Shown here: positions 1 through 10,943 of the stretch, one piece after another
How positions within the stretch are numbered: the stretch's first letter is position 1
Layout: each line of letters starts with the position of its first letter
DNA from: Chenopodium formosanum
Taxonomy: Eukaryota > Streptophyta > Magnoliopsida > Caryophyllales > Amaranthaceae
Assembly: GCA_024500155.1 (NCBI GenBank)
Contig: CM044868.1
Span: forward strand, 34,583,665-34,647,664
DNA: 64,000 nucleotides
Direction: 5' to 3'
Notes under the pieces: generated by a model
Databases searched by the model: none
The model's input: the letters and a program-made list of their open reading frames with translations, nothing else
What the model was told of the DNA's origin: nothing
Translations under genes and position numbers: made by a program

Positions 1-1100
1 GTGTCACCTTCTTTCCTTTGTCTTCGACCTAGCTTAGGTGACAGGGTAAAGTCATATCCCCTAATCAAAAGTAATACCTAAATCCTCTAACTAATGTAGA
101 TAGGGAAGTACGGTCGAATCCATAGAGAAACGAGTCTTTCTATTCCTAATTAACTAAAATAATCTAGATTATGAAGTAACCAATATTTATATGTGAATAA
201 TAAACTAAACTACGGAGATCAAGAATAAGGGGAAAACAATATATAAAAGGGTCTAGCGCATAGGTTCACCAATAAATAATACTCCAGGGTAAAACATAGT
301 AATCAATCATTGACATTGCATAAATAACATGATTAACAGGCTCTCGCAATTTATTAATCACCATAGATCTAACAGGCTCTCGCAATTTACTAGATCTAAG
401 TTCTTATTGAAAATAGTCTTTATTATCAAATTAACATCTGCTCGATTCATCAATTCAATATTGCTATACTTTTACAAGCCGTAATTGTAAAACGTTAAAA
501 CAATTCAATAAGAAATTATCATGCAATACCAATAATCAATAATAGACAATCATCAATGCATTAATTAACCAGATTGTAAAGGGCTTTCGCTATGTATTAC
601 AATCACATAATTAATTTACCAGTATTAAATCTCATCTCTCGAATCTTGACTTAACCATTTATAAATTAACCTGCCTATTGAAACTAGACCTAAACATTAA
701 TTCTCATCTGTCGAATCTCGAATCAATATTGTCAAACTCATGCATAAAAGATCAAGCCTAATCTAGTCACATAGCATTAAATCAATCAATAGGAAATTAA
801 TCTAGCATTGATAATTAACAACAATAAATTACTTCTTCATATTATTTATTAGATCCCATAAAACCCTAGAAATTAAACTACTCACACATAATAGAAACTA
901 AACTAATCAAGGTAATAAAATAAATCATGATGAAAGGAATAAAATAAACAACTAAGATTAAGGGAAGAGAAATCGTTACCAAAATAAATCTGGAATTAAT
1001 GGAAGAATTAAGAACCAAAATTGAGAGAAAGGATTCTAAGAGAGTAAAGAAAGAGTAAAGAGGAGAAGAAGAAGAGATCCTAAAATCGTATTCCGGAGGA

Positions 1101-1110
1101 GTATTTATAC
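1101..1110 (-). promoter_or_regulatory. TATA box of the solo LTR
   Basis: GTATAAATAC on the minus strand, framed by the short inverted repeat ggagta/tactcc. It lies 117-216 bases downstream, in LTR orientation, of the GC-rich palindrome cluster, which fits a U3 promoter. Confidence 0.6.
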
Positions 1111-1226
1111 TCCGTACAAAATCCTAAATTAAAACAAATTAAAACTACGTTAAACGTCTCCTAAGGGATACACGCGCCTGCATCGCCCAATCGGACCCGC
1201 CTTTTTGCTCCCTAATACTAAACTCG

Positions 1227-1317
1227 CGCCCGGTCGGGCGCGTCACCGGGCGCCAGCCAAAGCTTCTCCCGCCCGGCCGGGCGTGCCTCCGGGCGCCAGC
1301 CTCATTGGCCGGGCGGC
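1227..1317. repeat. GC-rich palindrome cluster in U3 of the solo LTR
   Basis: CGCCCGGTCGGGCG (1227-1240) and CGCCCGGCCGGGCG (1270-1283) alternate with CCGGGCGCC (1247-1255 and 1289-1297), and a partial unit follows near 1308. Starts are 19-23 bases apart, and the larger unit repeats every 42-43 bases. The cluster is an isolated GC island in an AT-rich LTR. Confidence 0.75.
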
Positions 1318-1840
1318 TCATTTGGGCCACTATTTGGACTTCGATTGGGCTCCAATTCTTCGGGCCAATCTGGGTTTCCTCTTCCGGTCTTGAATACTCG
1401 GTCCAAATGCCCCGGTATCACCTATACCGAGCCCTTAATCATCGGTTAGATGACTCTAACCGGCCCTGGGCTATAAACTCTGGTCGTGCTTCTCCAATGC
1501 TCGTGACTGCTCCAAAATATCTCGGGAAAATACTCCAAAAGCATAAATCCCTGCAAAAGTCAACCAAATCTACGAAAACACTAGAAAACAACAATTAGTA
1601 ATAAAAGTAGCTCTAAAGAGCCAAAAACACTACTAATTATGACCAAGGGACGGAGGTAAAATATTATATAAAATGGACACATCATTACGCACCCAAATTG
1701 TAAGCACTTAGACATTATCGTTCCTTTGGGTTCGACCTTTGACTTACCTCTATACTTGTATTAAGGTTAGTTAAGTGTTTATAAATTTTGTTTGGCTTAG
1801 GGAGGATTAGTCCAACGATCTAGTCCAACCCTCGTCAAAA

Positions 1841-1860
1841 TGGCGTCGTTGCCAAGGAAC
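1841..1860 (+). promoter_or_regulatory. Primer binding site of the LARD element
   Basis: The sequence begins TGGCGTCGTTGCC three bases after the LTR end. It is close to the TGGCGCCGTTGCC form described as complementary to tRNA-Asp in many plant gypsy elements, with mismatches. Confidence 0.65.
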
Positions 1861-1946
1861 GGTGTCTATGTTTGAGTGTTTTTGATTGCTTGAGTCTAGG
1901 TCTTTGTTTATACTTTTCTTTTATTTTTTTTGTTTGCTTTGTAAAA

Positions 1947-2600
1947 ATGGCATGTCTATCTTTTTCTCAATATGATGATTAGCCTTTTTGTGAATATTTC
2001 AATAGACTTAAGGGATTTCTTGACTATAATCGTTGTAGTCTTTGGGAGGCTTGTGAGATTTGTTATTTTGGTTTGAATAAGCAAACTAGGGATATAGTTG
2101 AAGGAATGCATAATGGTAGATTTAGAGCATTTTCTATTGAAGATGCTTGGGAATTTTATGTTTGGTTTTCTTGGGATATTCATAATATGGGTAATCATGT
2201 TCCTAATTTTGATGTGCAATGTGTTAATTCTTCTAATGCTAGCATGATTTCCCATGATGTGTCACATGATCCCATAGTTGAACCTAGAACAAATGCTTCC
2301 AACTCTATTTCCTCTTTTGTTCATGATAATGAATTGCATGTTGAAGTTGACAAATCTCACATGTTTGATTGTGCCCCCACCCCCCAATGTGATGTATATG
2401 CTCATGATTTCAATGTTGATTCTTCCAACCTTGGTTGTACTTCTTCTTCTCTTGTTGAGCCTCAATCTTCTACACCTTTTGAATCTCTTATTGCTACTTT
2501 GGAAACTGAAATTATGCATGATAACACGATATTATACATGATTTATATGTGTTATTTGGTAATATTTTATTGTGTTTCCTTCATTTTTGTAATCTTTTAG
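1947..2600 (+). pseudogene. Gag-like remnant of the LARD element
   Basis: A frame opens with ATG at 1947, meets an in-frame TAG at 1980 and continues to 2600. The segment around residues 25-70 (LWEAC...GLNKQTRDIVEGMHNGRF, then EDAWEF) resembles the conserved block of plant retrotransposon Gag proteins, where a tyrosine/glycine-leucine motif is followed by a glycine-rich turn and an acidic-alanine-tryptophan helix. The C-terminal part is serine/asparagine/histidine-rich and ends in a hydrophobic stretch that is probably accidental. No zinc knuckle, protease or RT follows. Gag-like is an inference from this short similarity. Confidence 0.45.
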
Positions 2601-2756
2601 AGCTATTATTCTTCCTATTTCGATATTGCTCTTCTCGGTTTGTTTGTTTTTGTTTTTATAGGAATAGGGATCGATTTGCGTGGAATTCAACTTGGACGCA
2701 AGATATTCTTTATATGGAGCGTTTCTAGCATCCATGAAGCATCATGACAGCATAGT

Positions 2757-2896
2757 CCGCAGCTTGATTGCGGTTTACTATGACCTACCGCAGCTTGCCT
2801 GCGGCGCACTTCACAAAGGAGCAAGAAATTCAAGATCGCCAGCCTTTACCGCAGCAATACTGCGGCTCGAGACCTTGTACCGCTGCCCGGTTGCGG
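2757..2896. repeat. Phased CCGCA-N7-TGCGG palindromes, 31-bp register
   Basis: Four 17-bp units CCGC(A/T)-N7-TGCGG start at 2757, 2788, 2849 and 2880, i.e. spaced 31, 61 (twice 30.5) and 31 bases. The arms are conserved but the seven inner bases and the spacers differ. They lie about 90-230 bases upstream of a TATA box. Confidence 0.8.
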
Positions 2897-2982
2897 CCTT
2901 TTCACTACCAACGAAATTAGCCCTATTTTAGGGATTTTAGGAGTCCTAATCCTAAGAAAAGATTACTACAATTTTCCTAGCA

Positions 2983-2990
2983 TATAAATA
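2983..2990 (+). promoter_or_regulatory. TATA box downstream of the CCGCA palindromes
   Basis: TATAAATA in an AT-rich context (catataaata), placed where a U3 promoter would be. Confidence 0.5.
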
Positions 2991-3646
2991 ATTTTTAGGT
3001 GGTCTTTTATCTATCACTTTTACATATATTGTTTTAGAGATTTTGGTATTACGTTCTTCATTATTACTTTCAAGATTCAAGTTTTAATATTTAATTCCAA
3101 TTCCAAGTATTGATTTCTTTTCCTTATTCTCTTTAATTTTTATTGTTGTTATTTCTATTATTATGCATGAGTAGTTTCATAATCTAGGGTTAGGTTGAAC
3201 CCTAATATAGATTGATGTGTTATTTGATTCCCAATTTAATTAATTCATAATTTCTCTTTGTTAGGGTTGGTTTTATTATCAATGATAAACTAGAAATAGT
3301 ATTATTGAATGTGATTAGGTTTACAACGAAAGTTGATTCTTAATTGATTTTAGAACCCTAATTAAAAGTAAGAGCTTTTATGCATGAAAATAGCTAATTG
3401 TTCATTCTTGCTAGGGCTTATAGGATGCAGTTCTTAATGTCTTTAATATGTATGATTCCATGAAAATAGGTATGATTGCATGTTAGGGAAGCTATTAGTT
3501 GATCGAAAGAAACTCTTAGTATTGTTTTCGGGAGCATCTGTCCTGTGGAATATTTATTGATTTAACTGAGGGAAAGGGATTATTCTATTGCATTGTTTCA
3601 TATTAGTGGGGATACTTGAACTTAGATGTTTTTAGTTCTTAATTCC

Positions 3647-3663
3647 TTATTATTATTATTATT

Positions 3664-3732
<69 letters not shown>

Positions 3733-3733
3733 A
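3647..3733 (+). repeat. ATT/GTT microsatellite
   Basis: About six ATT units run into about 22 GTT units without interruption. Probable replication-slippage site. Confidence 0.95.
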
Positions 3734-3884
3734 GTTAATATTGTTTTAGTATATATTTCTCAACTTTGATTGGTTACTTGCTTAGTATTGATTTGAGTCT
3801 GTTTAATTAGTTAGTCCTTAGTCTCTTGGGATTCGACCCCTACTTGCTCAACTACATAATAGAGTTAGTTCGGTTATTTTTGTT

Positions 3885-4980
3885 AGGTACGCGACACGCC
3901 TATCAAGGCATATTGAGCTTAGTGGTGATCTTGGGCCTAAAAAGGAGTCGATTCTTAAATCTATGAGAAGGCAATTGGAGGTGATGAAAAAGAGTGAGGA
4001 GCGTCTTGAGGAGGGAATAAAGAGAGGTAAAGAGCTAGAAAGCCAATTGTCATCTTTGATGCTTGTGTGGGAAAATTTCAAATCCAATGTGTGTGTTAAG
4101 GATGATAATGGTGATTTTGAGCAACCAAGAGAGTGTGAGGATACCATTGCTGAGCATTTGAGTGATGGTGAAGGAGTTCAGAGCGAAGAGAGTGTTGAAT
4201 TTGAAAATCCCAACCCTCCCCCCATTGTGATGAGTCTCAAGTGTATGAATGTGACTCTTTTATCCATGAGTATTTGGACTCGTTTGAGGTTATGTCCAAT
4301 GTGTTTATTGAGTGTATAAGGAATGGACATAGCCTTTTAAGCAAGTTCATTGAGGTTGCTTCATGGGAGAGAGGTGATTTTGAGTTGAATTTGCATCCAT
4401 TCATGCATGGTTTTGAGACTTTAGGCTTTAAGGAAGTTGAGGCAGTTGTTGTTCATGAAGGTAGTGGAGGAGATTATGTGGTTCCTCTTGGGAGTTGGAT
4501 GTTTGAGGGAGATGGTGATCATGAGTGTTCCTCTTTTGAGGATTCAATGATTGATTTTCATGCCCTCATTGGCGATGTGAGACCTTGTGTTGAGGGAGTA
4601 GCTACCCCTTTGCCTATTTCTCATACCCCTTTCTCTCAAAGTTTTACCACATCCCTTATTGCCCTATTTTTCTCCCTTCCTTTGTTGGTAAGCCTATTGG
4701 GGACCCTTTGGTCTATGATGATTTGTATGAGGCTCATTTGTCTCCAATTGAGGAAAAGGGTGATGTTGCCACCCAAAAATATTTTGAGGAGAGTTTGCCT
4801 TCTTTTTCTTTTTCTTCTTATTTTGTTGAGTTTTCTTTTGATTCTTCTTCCTTCTCTTGGCATCTCTCTCCTCATAGGTGTGATCTATGCTTGTTGCATG
4901 CCCTATTTTTGTCATGTGCACACTTACTTTCTTATGAAATGTGTAGTAGTGTATTTGACAAGCACTTGCGTTTGTTGTAA
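3885..4980 (+). pseudogene. Decayed LARD internal ORF, unrecognised
   Basis: Three overlapping frames make one broken coding region: 3885-4215 (charged, coiled-coil-like: many K/E/R around residues 20-60, then acidic), 4241-4640 (MYECDSFIHEYLDSF..., acidic) and 4708-4980 (YDDLYEAHLSPIEEKGD, then serine/phenylalanine-rich). At least two frameshifts separate them. I recognise no domain. It may be the C-terminal part of the gag-like protein whose N-terminus is at 1947. Confidence 0.4.
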
Positions 4981-7253
4981 TATTATTTACTAGAGCGGTC
5001 AAGCTTAGACCATAAGCAAGCCTTTCTCGGGAAGTAACCCGTGTTTTATTGCTTTCATCTTCTTTTCTTTTTAGAATAGATTTTTCTCTCATGGAAATGT
5101 TTGTGTGCCTTTTGCTAGGTACATGACTTGATAAAATTTGGTGCATTGGTTTGGATCAAGAATCAAAGAAGATTGGCACCACAATTGCTAGCATATGGAA
5201 GGCAAGATTCAATATTAGAGGTTGTTAGCTTTGAAAGGTTTAATTGGGTCAATTGCGGGTATTTACACCCACATAATATCCGGTAATATCCTTTCTTGCT
5301 CTTTCTCTTGTGGATGATGACTTATTGAACATATGTTGGTTTGTTGGATTAATCTCCTTGTTTTCCCCTCCCATGGATTATTTGATTTATGTTTGAGTGT
5401 ATTGTCTCATTCAAGCTTGGGGGAGGGTATTCTATCATGTTTGGTGGGATGTTGATTCATATATGTTATGCACCTTTGTATATGCTTTTCCATGTTCTTA
5501 TATTTTGAAAAACACCAAAAAGATTTTTGTTTCTATCAAGGCAAATTTGCAATGTGTTTTGTTTTGTTCTTGCTTTGGACACAATAACATTTGGACTTGT
5601 ATAATTGAATGCTATTCTTCTTAAATGGTAATGGTGTGCACGGTTTGAGAGTATGCTTGGTTAATTCTAGGATAAAGCATGCTAAGGTAGTTGGTTAAAA
5701 CTAGTGGGACCATGAAACTGGATTCTACTTGTATGTGGCATGTTTGGTAGTTGCTTCCTATAGTCGATTTGACACCATTAGTGAGTTTTTGCTACATCCG
5801 TGTGAGGTTCATTGTTTTTCAAGCCTTCAACATTTATTTGCATGAGCGGCATGGATCCTTGACTATTGCGGACCTAATCTAGAATCTTGAATCATATTTC
5901 TTAAGACCGAGACCGAACCACTTAGGGAGGACAAAGTCATCTTTTAGGGGTGGTAATTTTTCTTTTCTAGGATAGTTTGTTTCATTTTTAGTTTTTGGGT
6001 TTACATTTGCCTATTTGCTAACCATTTGAATCTCTTCCCTTCTTTTCAAGCCACATCTTTAGATTCTTGAGCCTTTTGTTTTTTTTTTTGTTGCATTTTT
6101 GGTTTTTTGTGAAGCAAATGGTCATATTTTGGAGTTTGTGGTATGTTAGTGTGGATATTGGCCACAATGAAGTCAAGCTTGTGTTTTGTGTATATTGTGT
6201 AAATAATGGAAAACAAATAAATGAAAAGGCCGTCCAAAGTTAAAAAAAGGCAAGGACAAAGCAAGTGCAATGTTGTAAAAGCCGTCCATAGTTATAAGAG
6301 GCGAGGACAAAGCATTATTAACAAGAAAAAGGAAAAAAAAAAGTGAAAAATTCAAAAATGCAAAAATATTTTTATGTGAGTATTCTCCCTTTTTTAGCAT
6401 TGAGGACAATGCTCCATTTAAGTTTGGGGGGAAGCGTTCTCATCACGCTTTTTGTGTATATGTTTGTGATTTATAGCTTTGAATAAGCTTGGGGGTGGTG
6501 TTGTTTTTGTTTGGTGATTACTTGGTTATGGTGTAAAGATATGCGCAATCTTTGCTTCACAATTTAGGTTAACCATCAAATTTTAAATTTTAGCCTACCC
6601 TCACCCTTTTTCCTTAACGTTACAACCTTGGGGAAAGACCTTTTGACCTAAGTGGTTGAGTCATTCATCGCGGGAGAGAAATGTGAGTTTTAGCCTAAGG
6701 AGAAGGGATGTCGAGTAGCCTAAAAATTCTCATTTTCCGGTTCCTTCGAGGAATCATTGTGATGCTCACTAGAGGTTGGTATGAGACTAGTAGGAAGAAC
6801 GTGGTAAGATCGTTTGGGATGAAAGTGGATTGTGAAAGCTAGTTCCTATGCTTAGCTTATTTATGTTTCAATCAACCTTGGGCATCTTGGAACGTGCACT
6901 CCCTTACTTGTTTAGAAAGATTTGCATTCATTTATGCTTGTACATCTGGAAAAGTCCTTTCATGAACATTTGTTTGTATTGCTTTCCTTTTGACTTGTTT
7001 TTCATGCTTTGCCTTGTTTGTATTATTATGAGAGTTACGGGTTAAACTCTTAGGAAACCCTTACGAGAGCAGCACTCATCCTCTAGGGCAATCTAGGGGT
7101 TTAAATGACTTGTCTTTAGTTGCTAAAATTGACCGTGATTCTTACGAAAGTGAGTTAGTGTATATTCTCATATCGTTTCTTCTTTTGCTTGTTTGAATAA
7201 GCTCGTCATTTTCACTCCCTTGGTTATGTTTTGCTCGAGAACGAGCAAAAGAT
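4981..7253 (+). other. Noncoding internal region of the LARD element
   Basis: No credible coding region. The phrase AAGCTTGGGGG or a close variant recurs at about 5413, 6420, 6485 and 7254, the last acting as the polypurine tract. The part at about 6350-6760 is found again, inverted and diverged, at 60441-60947. Confidence 0.6.
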
Positions 7254-7268
7254 AAGCTTGGGGGCATT
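7254..7268 (+). promoter_or_regulatory. Polypurine tract of the LARD element
   Basis: AAGCTTGGGGGCA lies immediately before the TGATGGG start of the 3' LTR. Confidence 0.65.
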
Positions 7269-8360
7269 TGATGGGTTTCATAAATGGCACCCATTTGATG
7301 AGCATTTAGGTTGTTTTCATCCTCTTTTCATAGCTTTCTTGCTCAATAAATGTTTAGTTTTATCCTTTCTCTCCCTATTTTACCTTTCTTCTCTTATTTT
7401 GTGGCTTTTGTGCTTTTCTATGGCTTTTATAGTATTTTCTCCTTTGTTTGTTCTATTTTCGTTATTTTAGTTGCTTTTCCTTTAATTTAGATTCTATAGA
7501 TTTAGTTTTATTTTATTTTAGTTTATTTTATTTTATTTTCATTTCATTTTCTTTCCTTTATTTTATTATATTTTCTTTCTTTTATTAATTTCATTTCATT
7601 TTATTTCTTTTAATTTTATTTATTGGTTTTAGTTTTATTTTACTTTATTTGCTCCTCGGTTCGTGTGTGTTTTGAAGGTGGTTGTTCCAAGTTCAAGTCC
7701 TTGCGCTCTCAAGTTGCGCTCTCAATCCGGGGAGTGTTAAACCCACTAAAAAGGTGTTTTGCTACTGCATACTTTGGTGTTCATCAAGAGCATGTTGCAA
7801 GGGTGATGCTCGAGCCCAACAACAACCTCACCACTCACCTATGTCCTTGCTTCCCTTGTTCCCTGCCTCCCACTCTAAGCAGCAGCCCCGCATTTCCCTT
7901 TCTCCAACAACAACCGCAATTGACACCAGCCAGCCACCATCACACACCGACCACCACTCACGCACCAGCTCCCCTGTTCCCGTAGTAACCACTAAACCAG
8001 TCCCTGCAACAACCAATTGGCAACCAAATCCACCATTCGCGCACTTATTTCCCCACGTCACAGCAAAGCCACCTTTTATCTCCGCAAGCATCAGCCACCG
8101 CAGCTCTGAATTCCGCCACAACCGCAACCAATTGCTACCTTCCTCTGCCACCAATTGCGCAACCCCTGCTCCACCTTCGCACTCCAATTCCGCCACCAAT
8201 TCAAACACCAACAGTAGCAACAATTCCGCAGCAAACCCGCAACCAGAAGCGCATCCCACTCATCTCCTTCCCCGCATTCACCACCACAATTAGCAACAAT
8301 TTCCGGCAGCAGCACCAAGTAGCAGCCACCGCAAAGGCACTCAATTTAGACCTCACTCAA

Positions 8361-8391
8361 CGCGACCGCGCTTGCTTCCTTCGCGGCCGCG
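8361..8391. repeat. Paired CGCG palindromes in the LARD LTR
   Basis: CGCGACCGCG (8361-8370) and CGCGGCCGCG (8382-8391) start 21 bases apart. They lie about 320 bases upstream of a weak TATA-like site. Confidence 0.6.
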
Positions 8392-8741
8392 CGTTTGTGG
8401 GTTTGAAGGAGGTGCGTGGCAGGGGATTCAATTTCGGTCGTTTATCTTAATGAATTTTGATGATCGGACCTTGATGATGATGATTTGAGGGTGCGTGAGA
8501 AGCAGGGGATAATCCCTTTGTTGGAGCAGCTAAAACAGACTCAAGGAACCGTTTTTCTTTGGATTTTTCTTTGTTTTATTTCCTTTTTATTTCTTAGTTT
8601 TCTTTTCCATTTTCTTTTCTTATTTTATTTTCTTTTATTTCTTTTCTTTTCTTTTCCTTTTCTTTTCTTTTATTTTCTATTTTATTTTTCTTTTAATTAA
8701 CCTTGTATTTTTAAATACCTATTTTTGGGTAGAGAGAGAAA

Positions 8742-8785
8742 CAATTAGAATTAGAATTAGAATTAGAATTAGAATTAGAATTAGA
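8742..8785 (+). repeat. AGAATT hexanucleotide microsatellite
   Basis: About seven tandem copies of AGAATT in the 3' LTR of the LARD element. Confidence 0.9.
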
Positions 8786-9748
8786 TCATATTTTCTTAGC
8801 TTAGTTGAGAGCTTCTCTCTCTAGTTTTAGGGTTAGTTTCAAGAGTAGATTTTAGAGAGAAAAAGTGGGGAATTTCAATAGTGATTGAGAGATTGAAGAT
8901 TGAATGGTGACAATTGTATTGGAGATCTTCTCTATTATCAATGAACATTTCTAAACTCTATCTCATTTATCGTTTTGTTTAATATTCATGTTTGTTTGAT
9001 TTATTTTGATTGGATTTTGATCTTTGATTAGAGTAATTGTTCTTCTTTGAGAGTTGATTCTTGTTTTCTATAGTTGTTTATTGATTTGATAATGTTGCTA
9101 GAGTAGTTTTCTTGCTAGGTTGATGGTGAAGCTTATATGATATGATGGATTGATGTAAATTGGGGGATAATTGATGGAGTTGATGATGTGATTAAATTGG
9201 TTGATTGATTATGTGCATGTGTGTGTTTGATTTAGGCTTGATCACATTAGTTATTCACACTAGATTGCATTGTAAGTTCACGTTGATACGGACCATTGAT
9301 TTTTGGCTTACATTTAACGATTGAGGTGTCTTGTGACGTTCCTAGCTAGAGTTTATCGTAGTTGACGCTAGTTAGACCTCTAGGAAAATAACTTGATATG
9401 CTCTTTTGGTTGCATTATTGGTTTTCCCTCGCATCACTCGACTTAGTCAACTTTCTGTCCCAATTTGCTATGTTCATTGCTAATATTTGAGGATCCTAAA
9501 CCCTAGTGTTTCATTATATTGATTCCTATTTGTTTGGTTTCTTCGTTTAAGTAGTTGTTAGTCTCACCTTCTTTCCTTCGTCTTCTACCTAGCTTAGGCA
9601 CCTAAAATGAAAGCACTTAGACATTACTGTTCCTTTGGGTTCGACCCTTGACTTACCTCTGTACTTGTATTTAGGTTAGTTAAGTGTTTATAAATTTTTT
9701 TTGGCTTAGGGAGGGTTAGTCCAACGACCTAGTCCGACCCTCGTCAGC

Positions 9749-10848
9749 TCTTAAAATGCATTACCCCCGAAAAGGGGCAGGATATTCTGGAAGACCTACA
9801 TGCGGGCTTTTGTGTCTCACATATAGGCGACAAGTCGCTTGCAGAAAGAACTAGGAGGCAGGGCTATTTCTGGCCTACCTTGGAGAAAGATGCCATGACT
9901 TTGGTGAAGAAGTGTGACAAATGTCAAAAGTTCGGCAAGCTCATTCACCGTCCGCCCACCGACCTTAATTATGGCCTATCACAGCCCAGTCCCATCCGGC
10001 CACCGACCTTACGGACATCTTAGGGCCCTATACTTTTGCATCAGGCGGCCAGCGATATATCTTTGTTGTCGTAGATTACTTCACCAAATGGGTAGAGGTA
10101 GAGGCGGTCAAAAACATTAAGACAAAGGATGTCATCTCCTTCATCTGGAAGAATATCACCACCCAGTTTGGGGTGCCTATGTCTATGGTTTTAAAAATGG
10201 TCCTCAGTTTTAGACGCCTCAACTTAAGACTTGGTTGGGAGATCAAGAGATCTCAAGCTATTTTGCATCAGTCGGCTGACCCTAAGCAAACGATCAGGTC
10301 AAAGCCTTCAACAAGGTAATCTCAGAAGGCATAAAATAGAAGATTAAAAAAGCTGGCGGCCTATGAGCGGATGAATTAACACACGTCCTATGGCCCATCA
10401 CATTAACAGCGAAAAGGGAAACTAGAGAGACCCTATTACTCATGGTGTATGGTGCAGAGGCCATCTTGCCCATCAAACATTATGAACCGACTCTTCGAAT
10501 CATGTTGTATGATTCGAAGGCAAACTGGGAGGTCATGCGGCTGGCAATAGACTCACTCCCAGAGCCCAGGGGCAATGCTGCCTTGCGCCATGAGATCTAC
10601 CGTCTGAGAATGACTCGGGCCTATAACAAGAGAGTACACAAGCGACCCCTGAAGGTTAGGGACTTTGAGCTACAGAAAATGGAGGCAGTCGGTAGGGCGA
10701 ATGAACAAGGCAAGCTAACCCCAAATTAGGAAGGTCCCTACCAAATCTATGAAAAAGTAAGAGGCAGCACCTACCGTCTGGAGACACTAGACGACAAGCA
10801 GCTACTCAAAACTTGGAATGTAGATAACGTGAAAAAGTACTACTTTTG
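9749..10848 (+). pseudogene. Integrase remnant of the Tat element
   Basis: The first frame shows the N-terminal HHCC zinc domain (LHAGFC..H, then KKCDKCQKF). After a frameshift near 9980 comes the catalytic-core start (DILGPYTFASGGQRYIFVVVDYFTKW) and GVPMSM, where the conserved S-D-N-G segment is mutated. The part around the third catalytic residue is scrambled (10200-10440). The frame recovers at 10442 (MVYGAEAILPIKH, NAALRHEIYRLRM, KRPLKVRDFEL) and runs through a nonsense TAG at 10727 into the GPYQI...KYYF tail, ending at 10848. The C-terminal YNKRV(H)KRPLKV...GKLTPN pattern is typical of Tat-type integrases. Confidence 0.75.
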
Positions 10849-10943
10849 AAATTTTGTAATTTTTGACTTATTGATCAAAATCTGACTTCATTTCCAAACT
10901 TGTCTTTTTAAATTTTGTACAGCGCCAAAATTATAAGTCTTAC

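Larger units (their letters stand above)
39..1684 (-). mobile_element. Solo LTR of an unidentified LTR retrotransposon, minus orientation
   Basis: Read on the minus strand this 1,646-base block starts TGATGTGTCC and ends CCCTGTCA, so it has the TG...CA ends of an LTR. It sits between imperfect 5-bp duplications (ttagg/ttacg). It has a minus-strand TATA box (1101-1110) and GC-rich palindromes upstream of it. No coding domain and no second LTR are visible, so a solo LTR left by unequal recombination is the simplest reading. The family is not recognised. The sequence is AT-rich apart from 1160-1320. Confidence 0.75.
1..1837 (+). repeat. 3' part of the LARD 5' LTR, interrupted
   Basis: Positions 1-38 and 1690-1837 together match 9561-9746 of the 3' LTR. 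The element at 39-1684 splits them and is flanked by ttagg (34-38) and ttacg (1685-1689), a target duplication with one mismatch. The LTR ends in GTCA at 1837. It contains a GGGTTCGACC-type motif near its 3' end that recurs in other LTRs of this window. Confidence 0.85.
2690..3905 (+). repeat. LTR-like block inside the LARD element (probable solo LTR)
   Basis: This block has U3-like order: four GC palindromes (2757-2896), a TATA box (about 2983-2990), a leader, and near the right end a GGGATTCGACCCC motif followed by an end in CCTATCA at 3905. It splits the gag-like remnant from a second reading frame. The left boundary and target duplication are not clear, so it could instead be a native internal region. 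A trinucleotide microsatellite lies within it. Confidence 0.4.
1..9746 (+). mobile_element. Large non-autonomous LTR retrotransposon (LARD-like), left end outside window
   Basis: Both LTRs share the same last 148 bases (1690-1837 and 9599-9746), and positions 1-38 match 9561-9598. A primer binding site follows the 5' LTR and a purine tract with TGATGGG follows the internal region. The internal domain (1838-7268) holds only gag-like remnants and no protease, RT or integrase, so this is a large retrotransposon derivative that would need proteins in trans. A 1.65 kb solo LTR interrupts its 5' LTR, and another LTR-like block (about 2690-3905) lies inside. Most of the 5' LTR is outside the window, so the 5' target duplication cannot be checked; the 3' flank is gctct at 9747-9751. 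An inverted diverged fragment of the same family is at about 60441-60947. Confidence 0.8.
7269..9746 (+). repeat. 3' LTR of the LARD element
   Basis: It runs from TGATGGG to CTCGTCA, 2,478 bases. The last 186 bases align with the interrupted 5' LTR. It contains T/TTTTA-rich low complexity (about 7495-7640 and 8560-8700), a proline/serine/threonine-coding CA-rich stretch (about 7790-8300), two GC palindromes (8361-8391), a weak TATA-like TTTTAAATAC (about 8708) and a hexanucleotide repeat. Confidence 0.8.

Noticed and set aside
1729..1745. GGTTCGACC words as parts of tRNA genes
   Set aside because: No A box, acceptor stem or cloverleaf around them.
7682..8293. 203-codon proline/serine/threonine-rich frame
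   Set aside because: Low-complexity CA-rich DNA inside an LTR, open in several frames and on both strands. No domain.
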